NCBI GenBank assembly: GCA_016296565.1
Contig: JAEDJB010000122.1
Coordinates: 1 to 5,316, forward strand
Direction of reading: 5' to 3'
Length of the DNA: 5,316 nt
Origin: Oscillospiraceae bacterium
GTDB taxonomy: Bacteria > Bacillota > Clostridia > Oscillospirales > Oscillospiraceae
Below the pieces are notes generated by a model. The model searched no databases, was not told the origin of the DNA, and saw only the letters and a list, made by a program, of their open reading frames with translations. Position numbers and translations under genes: made by a program. This document shows, one piece after another, positions 1-5,295 of the stretch. Numbering within the stretch: position 1 is the first letter of the stretch; every line of letters starts with the position of its first letter.

Positions 1-39
1 TGTTTTTGCCTGGCCTGCGGCCCTTTGCCCGAACGATGG

Positions 40-67
40 AAAAAGCGCGCCCACCAGCTGGGCGCGC
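40..67 (-). terminator. Putative minus-strand Rho-independent terminator
   Basis: A perfect 9-bp GC-rich stem (GCGCGCCCA at 45-53 with TGGGCGCGC at 59-67) encloses the 5-base loop CCAGC. On the plus strand it is preceded by five A at 40-44, so a transcript read on the minus strand would form the hairpin and then run into UUUUU, the layout of an intrinsic terminator. On the plus strand no T-run follows, so it would not work well in that direction. No minus-strand gene is visible between here and polA. It would therefore end either a short unrecognised RNA or transcription antisense to the start of polA. Confidence 0.55.
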
Positions 68-116
68 CTAGCACGGTTGGATACCCTTCGAGAGAGCCGG
101 CGGCGAAAACCCTGCA

Positions 117-145
117 TTGATTTTCTCCCGGAATCTTGATACAAT
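117..145 (+). promoter_or_regulatory. Sigma-A-type promoter of polA
   Basis: A -35 box TTGATT (117-122) and a -10 box TACAAT (140-145) are separated by exactly 17 bases. They match the consensus TTGACA/TATAAT at 4 of 6 and 5 of 6 positions. Transcription would begin near 151-153, giving a leader of about 40 bases before the polA ATG at 192. The local A/T-richness stands out from the GC-rich surroundings. The -35 box also contains a TTG that could be misread as an upstream start of polA. Confidence 0.75.
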
Positions 146-177
146 ATCCTATTATCACATGACCGCCCCGCGCGGAA

Positions 178-184
178 AAGGAAG
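178..184 (+). promoter_or_regulatory. Ribosome binding site fixing the polA start
   Basis: AAGGAAG lies 7 bases upstream of the ATG at 192. No comparable Shine-Dalgarno sequence precedes the in-frame TTG at 117 or the in-frame ATG at 159, so this site decides the start codon. Confidence 0.75.
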
Positions 185-191
185 TGAAGCA

Positions 192-2846
192 ATGAAGCTG
201 CTGGTGATCGACGGCAACTCCATCGTCAACCGGGCCTTTTTCGGGATGCACCCCCTCACCAACAAGGAGGGCTTTCCCACCCATGCCATTTTTGGCTTTC
301 TCAACATCCTCCGGCGGATGGAGGACGAGGTGGACCCCGACGGCCTGTGCGTGACCTTTGACCGGAAGGAGCCCACCTTCCGCCACCTGGCCTACGAGGG
401 CTACAAGGCCCAGCGGAAGGGGATGCCTGAGGAACTGGCGGTGCAGCTGCCGGTGCTCAAGCAGGTGCTGGACGCCATGAACATCCCCCGGTACGAGCTG
501 GCCGGGTGGGAGGCCGATGACCTTATCGGCACCATCTCCCGGGCCTGCGAGGCCGCCGGATGGGACTGCCGGGTAGCCACCGGGGACAAGGACTCCCTCC
601 AGCTGGTCACCGACCGCACCTATGTGGAGCTGGTCACCAGCCGCATGGGCAAAACCACCACCAAGGAGATGGACCCCGGGGCCTTCCGGGAGGTCTACGG
701 CTTCGAGCCCCCTCAGATGGTGGATTTAAAGGCCCTCATGGGGGATTCCTCCGACAACATCCCCGGGGTGCCCGGGGTGGGGGAGAAAACCGCCATGACC
801 CTCCTCCACGAAAACGGCACCCTGGAAACGATCTACGCCCGCCTGGACGACGGCACCCTGAACGCCAAGCCCGGGGTGAAGAAAAAGCTCACCGAGGGCC
901 GGGAGAGCGCCTTCCAGTCCTTTGACCTGTGCACCATCCGCTGCAATGCCCCTATGGACTTTACCCCCGAGGAGACCCTGAAAAAGCCGGTGAACGCCGT
1001 CCTGCTCCGGGAGATCTTCCAGCAGCTGGACTTCCAGAAACTCATCGCCCAGATGGGCCTGGACGGGGCGGAAAGCCCTCAGACCGGCAGCACCCATTAT
1101 GAGGGAACCTGCGCTTCGGAGGTAGTTACCGACACCGCCCGGGCCAAGGAACTGCTGGACCTTTGGCAGGGACAGACCGCTGCCCTGCTGGCCCTGCCCG
1201 ACCTGTCCGGCCTGGCGGTCTGCTGGGGGGAGACGGGAGAAAACGCTGCCCTGGTGTTTGAACAGGACCTGCCGGATTACGATTCCTTCCTGGCGGGCCT
1301 GCTGTCCCCCGGCATCCAAAAGCTGGGCTATAACATCAAGGATGTCATGAGCCAAGCCCTGAAGCGAGGCATCCGAGCGGAGGGGCTGATTTTTGACGCG
1401 GCCATCGCCGCCTATCTGCTCTCGCCCACCGACGGCAGCTACGACCTGGACAAGGTAGGAGCCAAGTATTTTGACGGAGAATTTCCCCCGGCGAAGGACT
1501 ACCTGGGAACCAAGGCCTGGAAGGACCCGGAGAGCACCGCCCAGGCCCAGAGGGCTATGGCCAGCCACGCTGGTCTCATCCTGGCCCTGTACCGGGAGCT
1601 TCCCCCCAAGCTGGAGGAGCTGGGCCTGGACCGGGTGTACAACGAAATCGAGCTGCCCCTCTGCCCGGTGCTGGCGGAGATGGAGCAGGCAGGAATGCTG
1701 GTGGACGACCAGGCCCTGGAGCAGTTCGGCCAGGTGTTAAAGACCGGCATCGCCCAGCTGCAGACGGAGATCTTCCGACTGGCCGGCGAGGAGTTTAACC
1801 TAAACTCCACCCAGCAGCTGGGGAACATCCTCTTTGAAAAGATGGGTCTGCCCCCGGTGAAAAAGACCAAGACGGGCTACTCCACCAGTGCCGAGGTGCT
1901 GGAAAAGCTGCGGCCCGCCCACCCCATCATTGACAAGATTCTGGACTACCGCCAGCTGACCAAGCTGAACTCCACCTATGTGGAGGGCCTGTCCAAGGTG
2001 ATCGGCCCCGACGGGCGCATCCACACCTGCTTCCAGAATACCGTCACCGCCACCGGCCGCCTGTCCTCCACGGAGCCCAACCTGCAGAACATCCCCGTGC
2101 GCACGGAGCTGGGGGCCCAGATCCGCACCATGTTCGTGGCGCCCCCCGGCTGGGTGCTGGTGGACGCGGACTACTCCCAGATCGAGCTGCGCCTGCTGGC
2201 CCACATGGCCGGGGACCAGCGGATGATCGACAGCTTCCTCTCCGGGGAGGATATTCACGCCCGCACCGCCTCCCAGGTGTTCGGGGTGCCCGTGGACCAG
2301 GTGAGCCACGAGCTGCGCCGCCGGGCCAAGGCGGTGAACTTCGGCATTGTCTACGGCATCTCCGGCTTCTCCCTGGCCCAGGACATCGGGGTCACCCGGA
2401 AGGAGGCCGGGGAGTACATGGACAAGTACCTGGAGACCTTCTCCGGGGTGCGGGCCTATATGTACAACATCAAGGAGCAGGCCAAACAGGACGGCTATGT
2501 GTCCACCCTCATGGGCCGCCGCCGCTGGCTGCCGGAGCTGAAATCCTCCAACTTCAACCTGCGCTCCTTCGGGGAGCGGGTGGCCCTGAACATGCCCATC
2601 CAGGGGACCGCCGCGGACGTGATGAAGCTGGCCATGATCCGGGTGGACAAGCGGCTGAAGGCCGAGGGCCTGCAGGCTAGGCTGATTCTCCAGGTCCACG
2701 ACGAACTCATTGTGGAGTGCCCCCAGGAAGAGCAGGAGCAGGTGAAAGCCCTGCTCACCCAGGAGATGGAGGCCGCCGGCCAGTTCTCCGTCCCCCTGGT
2801 CACCGACGCCGGCGCCGGCCGCAGCTGGGCCGAGGCCAAGGAGTGA
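192..2846 (+). CDS. polA: DNA polymerase I
   Basis: Family A DNA polymerase, 884 aa, acting in the cytoplasm in RNA-primer removal, gap filling and excision repair. The N-terminal 5'-nuclease domain (about 1-290) shows D7, D57, the WEADDL block (E107, D109, D110), GDKD (D132, D134) and GDSSDNIPGVPGVG (D185, D188). The polymerase domain carries motif A DYSQIELR (D660), motif B RRRAKAVNFGIVYG (R709, K713, F717, Y721) and motif C QVHDE (D837). All of these sit at a constant offset of 45 from the E. coli residues D705, R754, K758, F762, Y766 and D882. The central 3'-5' exonuclease-like domain (about 310-480) is degenerate: no DxE in Exo I (around 331-337), V385 where Exo II should have Asp, and A455-H459 in place of YxxxD in Exo III. 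Proofreading is therefore predicted absent, as in Bacillus-type Pol I. The start at 192 is chosen because the MKLLVIDGNS opening is typical, an RBS lies 7 bases upstream, and the longer TTG start at 117 falls inside the -35 box. Complete and uninterrupted. Confidence 0.97.
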   Translation: MKLLVIDGNSIVNRAFFGMHPLTNKEGFPTHAIFGFLNILRRMEDEVDPDGLCVTFDRKEPTFRHLAYEGYKAQRKGMPEELAVQLPVLKQVLDAMNIPRYELAGWEADDLIGTISRACEAAGWDCRVATGDKDSLQLVTDRTYVELVTSRMGKTTTKEMDPGAFREVYGFEPPQMVDLKALMGDSSDNIPGVPGVGEKTAMTLLHENGTLETIYARLDDGTLNAKPGVKKKLTEGRESAFQSFDLCTIRCNAPMDFTPEETLKKPVNAVLLREIFQQLDFQKLIAQMGLDGAESPQTGSTHYEGTCASEVVTDTARAKELLDLWQGQTAALLALPDLSGLAVCWGETGENAALVFEQDLPDYDSFLAGLLSPGIQKLGYNIKDVMSQALKRGIRAEGLIFDAAIAAYLLSPTDGSYDLDKVGAKYFDGEFPPAKDYLGTKAWKDPESTAQAQRAMASHAGLILALYRELPPKLEELGLDRVYNEIELPLCPVLAEMEQAGMLVDDQALEQFGQVLKTGIAQLQTEIFRLAGEEFNLNSTQQLGNILFEKMGLPPVKKTKTGYSTSAEVLEKLRPAHPIIDKILDYRQLTKLNSTYVEGLSKVIGPDGRIHTCFQNTVTATGRLSSTEPNLQNIPVRTELGAQIRTMFVAPPGWVLVDADYSQIELRLLAHMAGDQRMIDSFLSGEDIHARTASQVFGVPVDQVSHELRRRAKAVNFGIVYGISGFSLAQDIGVTRKEAGEYMDKYLETFSGVRAYMYNIKEQAKQDGYVSTLMGRRRWLPELKSSNFNLRSFGERVALNMPIQGTAADVMKLAMIRVDKRLKAEGLQARLILQVHDELIVECPQEEQEQVKALLTQEMEAAGQFSVPLVTDAGAGRSWAEAKE

Positions 2847-2849
2847 CAG

Positions 2850-2905
2850 CCCCCTTGGCTCCCCCTCTGGGGGAGCTGGCACGGCGAAGCCGTGACTGAG
2901 AGGGC
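2850..2905. repeat. Double-hairpin intergenic repeat (REP/MITE-like)
   Basis: Two perfect hairpins sit back to back. The first is GCTCCCCC (2858-2865) with GGGGGAGC (2869-2876), loop TCT. The second is CACGGC (2880-2885) with GCCGTG (2889-2894), loop GAA. Flanking CCCTT (2852-2856) can pair with GAGGG (2900-2904, one G-U), closing both into a three-way structure. No T-run follows on either strand, so it does not look like a standard intrinsic terminator. From memory, nearly identical sequences are scattered in high copy between genes of Oscillospiraceae such as Faecalibacterium and Flavonifractor; only one copy lies in this window, so repetitiveness is not shown here. It could act as an mRNA-stabilising hairpin at the polA 3' end or be a non-autonomous element remnant. 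Confidence 0.65.
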
Positions 2906-2955
2906 GACACAGCGTGGGTTGTGCGGATGCCTGTCCGTTCGAGCAGCCCAGAGAA

Positions 2956-2960
2956 AGGAG
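2956..2960 (+). promoter_or_regulatory. Ribosome binding site fixing the rimI start
   Basis: AGGAG lies 7 bases before the ATG at 2968 and supports that start over the in-frame GTG at 2914, which would add 18 residues (GCADACPFEQ...) that do not resemble the family. Confidence 0.8.
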
Positions 2961-2967
2961 ATCTCCC

Positions 2968-3414
2968 ATGAACTATAAACTGGTCCCTATGGACCGTTCC
3001 CATCTAGCCGGGGTGGCAGAGCTGGAGCGCATGTGCTTCTCCGCCCCCTGGAACGAGGCCATGCTGGAGGAGGAGCTGTACAACGACACCGCCTCCTTCA
3101 TCGTGGCGGAAGGGGAGGACGGCCAGGTGCTGGGCTACGCCGGCCTGCATGTGATCCTGGACGAGGGCTACATCGACAACGTGGCCGTGCGCCCCACCTG
3201 CCGCCGCCAGGGCATCGCCGACCGTCTGCTGGACGTGTTCTGCCGGTTCGGCCAGGCCAATCTGGCCTTTCTCACCCTGGAGGTGCGCCCCTCCAACACC
3301 GCCGCCGTGGCCCTCTATGAAAAGCACGGCTTCCAGGAGGCCGGCCGGCGGAAGGATTATTATGAAAACCCCAAGGAGGACGCCCTCCTCCTCACCCGGG
3401 AGTTTCGCCCATGA
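2968..3414 (+). CDS. rimI: Protein N-terminal (ribosomal S18-type) alanine acetyltransferase RimI
   Basis: GNAT-fold enzyme of 148 aa, the same length as E. coli RimI. The family transfers acetyl from acetyl-CoA to a protein N-terminal amine, classically Ala1 of ribosomal protein S18. The acetyl-CoA-binding motif A is VRPTCRRQGIADRLL (74-88), with the R-x-x-G-x-A pyrophosphate loop at 79-84. The second half reads LEVRPSNTAAVALYEKHGF (104-122), followed by the RimI-typical YYENPKEDALLL (131-142). E105 and Y117 correspond in context and in 12-residue spacing to the general base Glu103 and acid Tyr115 known from Salmonella RimI. The gene begins 121 bases after polA, downstream of the repeat, with a strong RBS, and its stop overlaps the next start as ATGA, so translation of the next gene is probably coupled. 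In many Firmicutes rimI lies between tsaB and tsaD; here tsaB is absent upstream. Actual substrates in Firmicutes may be broader than S18. Confidence 0.93.
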   Translation: MNYKLVPMDRSHLAGVAELERMCFSAPWNEAMLEEELYNDTASFIVAEGEDGQVLGYAGLHVILDEGYIDNVAVRPTCRRQGIADRLLDVFCRFGQANLAFLTLEVRPSNTAAVALYEKHGFQEAGRRKDYYENPKEDALLLTREFRP

Positions 3415-4058
3415 AGCTGCGGGAACTGGATTTAACGGAGCTGCGGCGGCTCCATGAAACCGAGCTGCATGAGGCCTTTCCCCCGGAGGAATTAAAGCCC
3501 TACGCCGCCATGGAAACCCTGGTCAGGGCGGGGGTCTACCACCCCATGGGCGCCTGGGAGGGGGAAACCCTGGTGGGCTACGCCATCCTGTGGGAGAGCC
3601 CCGGCAGCCGCTATGTGCTCATCGACTACCTGGGGGTCACCGCCAGCCGCCGGAACAGCGGCCTGGGGGGAAAAATCCTGGGCCTGCTCCGGGAGACCTT
3701 CCGGGACTGGGACGGGATTATTGTTGAGTCCGAAGCCCCCGACGGGGGAGCGCAGGACGCTCTGCGTCGTCGGCGGATGGAGTTTTACCGCCGCAGCGGC
3801 TTTACGTTTCTGGACTACGACTGCATCCTCTTCGGGGTGCACTACGCCGTGTGCCTGTGCTCCCCCAACGGCAAAGGGACCGAGGCGGGGGTCATGGAGG
3901 CCCACAAGGCCCTGTACCGGAAGCAGTTTTCCACCTGGGCCTATGACCGGTATGTCCAGATCCCCCGGGACCCGGCCTGTCCCCTCCAGCCGCCGGAGTC
4001 CTGGGCGGAGCAGAAGAACCTTCCCGGGCTGGAAGAAGAAAGGATGAATGCGCAATGA
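3411..4058 (+). CDS. GNAT family N-acetyltransferase, substrate unknown
   Basis: A 215-aa protein with a recognisable GNAT core. After an N-terminal helix region (LTELRRLHETELHEAFPPEE, 8-27), strands around GAWEGETLVGYAILW (47-61) lead to YLGVTASRRNSGLGGKIL (73-90). There, R80-R81-N-S-G-L-G86 matches the acetyl-CoA pyrophosphate loop (Q/R-x-x-G-x-G). VESEAPD (105-111) and RRRRMEFYRRSGFTFLD (119-135) fit the later GNAT strands and the helix carrying the usual Tyr (Y126). The C-terminal 65 or so residues (from about 150, including EAHKALYRKQFSTWAYDRYVQIP) go beyond the minimal fold. The last residues are low-complexity acidic and probably serve mainly to hold the next gene's RBS. It starts by an ATGA overlap with rimI, with GGGAG 8 bases upstream, and ends by an ATGA overlap with tsaD, so it is almost certainly expressed with both. 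I do not recognise its subfamily and propose no substrate. Confidence 0.88.
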   Translation: MKLRELDLTELRRLHETELHEAFPPEELKPYAAMETLVRAGVYHPMGAWEGETLVGYAILWESPGSRYVLIDYLGVTASRRNSGLGGKILGLLRETFRDWDGIIVESEAPDGGAQDALRRRRMEFYRRSGFTFLDYDCILFGVHYAVCLCSPNGKGTEAGVMEAHKALYRKQFSTWAYDRYVQIPRDPACPLQPPESWAEQKNLPGLEEERMNAQ

Positions 4059-5068
4059 TTATTCTCGCGGTAGAGTCCTCCTGTGACGAGACGGCGGTGG
4101 CCCTGGTCCGGGACGGACGGGAGGTGCTGGCCGACTGCATCGCCTCCTCGGTGGAGATGCATAAAATTTACGGCGGCGTGGTGCCGGAGATCGCCTCCCG
4201 GAAGCACATTGAAGTGATCGCCGGTCTGGCTGACGAGGCCCTGTCCCAGGCAAACCTCACCCGGAAGGACATTGACGCCGTGGCGGTGACCTACGCCCCC
4301 GGCCTGATCGGCGCGGTGCTGGTGGGGGTGAACTTCGCTAAGTCCGTGGCCTACGCCCTGGGGGTGCCTTTGATCCCCGTCCACCACGTCCGGGGCCATA
4401 TCGCCGCCAACTACATCGCCCACCCGGACCTGGAGCCCCCCTTTGTCTGCCTGTGCGTCTCCGGGGGTACCTCCCTGATCGTGGACGTGAAGGGGTACAC
4501 GGAGATGGAGATTCTGGGGGCCACCCGGGACGACGCGGCAGGGGAGTGCTTTGACAAGATCGCCCGGGTCATGGGCCTGGGCTACCCCGGCGGCGGCCCC
4601 CTGGACCGGGCCGCCCAGGGGGGAGACGACAGGGCCTTTGTCCTCCCCAAGGTCCACATTCAGGACGCCCCCCTGGACATGTCCTTCTCGGGGCTGAAAA
4701 CCGCCATGCTGAACCTGATCCACAACGCCCAGCAGAAGGGGGAGGAGCTGCCCCTGGCGGACCTGGCCGCCTCCTTCTCCGCCGCCGTCAGCGACGAGCT
4801 GGTGCCCCGGACCATGACCGCTGCCCGGACCCTGGGCTACGGCAAGGTGGCGGTGGTGGGGGGCGTGGCCGCCAACTCCCGCATCCGCCGGGACCTGGAG
4901 GCCGCCTGCCAGAAGGCCGGCTGCACCCTCTACCTGCCCCCTCTGAAGCTGTGCGGGGACAACGGGGCCATGATCGGCAGCCAGGGATACTACGAGTACC
5001 TGGCGGGCACCCGGGCGGGCACCGACCTGAACGCCTACGCCAACCGGGACATTTCTCTGCCCTATTGA
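4055..5068 (+). CDS. tsaD: tRNA N6-adenosine threonylcarbamoyltransferase subunit TsaD
   Basis: Complete 337-aa Kae1/Qri7/TsaD protein (old names gcp, ygjD), the same length as E. coli TsaD. With TsaB and TsaE it transfers threonylcarbamoyl from threonylcarbamoyl-AMP, made by TsaC/TsaC2, to A37 of ANN-decoding tRNAs, forming t6A. Visible ASKHA-fold motifs are VESSCDETA (6-14), GGVVPEIASRKH (40-51), HHVRGH (110-115) with metal ligands H111 and H115, SGGTS (136-140), GECFDKIAR (163-171), GYPGGGPLDRAA (176-187), SFSGLK (210-215), GGVAANSRIR (269-278) and CGDNGAMIG (300-308) with metal ligand D302. An Arg stands at 113 where many bacterial homologues have Glu (HHxEGH). The start overlaps the preceding gene's stop as ATGA, with AAAGGA 10 bases upstream at 4039-4044. 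tsaB, tsaE and tsaC must lie elsewhere. Confidence 0.97.
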   Translation: MIILAVESSCDETAVALVRDGREVLADCIASSVEMHKIYGGVVPEIASRKHIEVIAGLADEALSQANLTRKDIDAVAVTYAPGLIGAVLVGVNFAKSVAYALGVPLIPVHHVRGHIAANYIAHPDLEPPFVCLCVSGGTSLIVDVKGYTEMEILGATRDDAAGECFDKIARVMGLGYPGGGPLDRAAQGGDDRAFVLPKVHIQDAPLDMSFSGLKTAMLNLIHNAQQKGEELPLADLAASFSAAVSDELVPRTMTAARTLGYGKVAVVGGVAANSRIRRDLEAACQKAGCTLYLPPLKLCGDNGAMIGSQGYYEYLAGTRAGTDLNAYANRDISLPY

Positions 5069-5076
5069 ACGCACAG

Positions 5077-5129
5077 TTGTACACATCCTGGGGACAGTGT
5101 GTGGAAAAGTCGGTGGAAAATGTGAATAA
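5077..5129. promoter_or_regulatory. Cluster of four DnaA-box-like 9-mers
   Basis: Measured against the DnaA box TTATCCACA, there are TTGTACACA on the plus strand at 5077-5085 (7/9), and on the minus strand TTTTCCACA at 5100-5108 (8/9), TTTTCCACC at 5112-5120 (7/9) and TTATTCACA at 5121-5129 (8/9). The last three share one orientation, with gaps of 3 and 0 bases, an arrangement expected for cooperative DnaA binding. The cluster begins 8 bases after the tsaD stop. None is a perfect box. It could be a DnaA-titration or regulatory cluster, or less likely part of an origin; dnaA, dnaN and a clear AT-rich unwinding element are not seen. Confidence 0.5.
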
Positions 5130-5141
5130 CTCTTTGTAGAA

Positions 5142-5171
5142 TTTTCGGGGAAATCCAAAGGTTTTCGGGGA
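5142..5171 (+). repeat. Direct repeat TTTTCGGGGA, 20-bp period
   Basis: TTTTCGGGGA occurs at 5142-5151 and again at 5162-5171, start to start exactly 20 bp, close to two helical turns. The second copy forms the foot of the long hairpin that follows. The first copy's CGGGGA could compete for the same TCCCCG partner at 5197-5202. The function is unknown; two copies could be binding sites for a dimeric protein or an incidental duplication. Confidence 0.5.
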
Positions 5172-5203
5172 GAAAGCATTGAAACAAGATGCTTTCTCCC
5201 CGA
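5165..5203 (+). terminator. Long hairpin after tsaD, possible transcript end
   Basis: TCGGGGAGAAAGCAT (5165-5179) is a perfect inverted repeat of ATGCTTTCTCCCCGA (5189-5203), giving a 15-bp stem with the 9-base loop TGAAACAAG. It lies 96 bases after tsaD and 26 bases before the next promoter, where a terminator separating tsaD from the tRNA unit would be expected. No T-run follows (the next bases are TATACCCG), so it is not a standard intrinsic terminator. It may instead protect the mRNA 3' end or bind a protein as DNA. The inverted repeat is certain; the role is not. Confidence 0.5.
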
Positions 5204-5229
5204 TATACCCGATGTATAGCAAAATCCAG

Positions 5230-5258
5230 TTGACGGACTCGCCGTTTCATGGTAAAAT
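5230..5258 (+). promoter_or_regulatory. Strong sigma-A-type promoter for the tRNA
   Basis: TTGACG (5230-5235) and TAAAAT (5253-5258) are 17 bases apart, each 5 of 6 to consensus. Transcription would start near 5264-5266, about 30 bases before the mature tRNA 5' end at 5296. A near-consensus promoter suits a stable RNA operon. Confidence 0.8.
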
Positions 5259-5295
5259 AATTTGGCTGGTTTGCTGTTGCGGGTCAGTTTTATAA

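Noticed and set aside
1..39. T-run at 3-7 as the tail of a plus-strand terminator of an upstream gene
   Set aside because: Any stem would lie before the window; only the T-run can be seen, so it cannot be supported. The short GGCC-TGC-GGCC hairpin at 12-22 is too weak to call.
117..191. TTG-initiated 25-residue N-terminal extension of polA
   Set aside because: It overlaps the promoter, lacks a ribosome binding site, and the family normally begins with the MKLLVIDGNS-type segment at 192.
726..1568. 280-codon open frame on the minus strand across polA
   Set aside because: Shadow of the polA frame with low-complexity Gly/Gln/Leu composition and no RBS or domain.
2914..2967. GTG-initiated 18-residue extension of rimI
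   Set aside because: There is no RBS upstream of 2914, the extension is unlike the family, and AGGAG is ideally placed for the ATG at 2968.
1800..2969. 389-codon open frame on the minus strand across polA
   Set aside because: Same compositional shadow effect, covering the polymerase motifs A, B and C.
3736..3766. Two small hairpins inside the GNAT gene (CCCCC/GGGGG and CGCAG/CTGCG)
   Set aside because: They lie in a frame-preserving, GC-rich, Arg/Gly-coding stretch where such pairings arise by chance; no sign of an inserted element.
3941..5179. 412-codon open frame on the minus strand across tsaD
   Set aside because: It is antisense to a well-conserved gene and rich in Gly/Val/His/Gln, the product of G/C-biased third positions read on the other strand; no recognisable domain.
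5069..5229. The region as the chromosomal replication origin
   Set aside because: DnaA-box-like sites are present but none is perfect, and no dnaA, dnaN, rpmH or clear AT-rich unwinding region is seen; a regulatory or titrating cluster is the safer reading.
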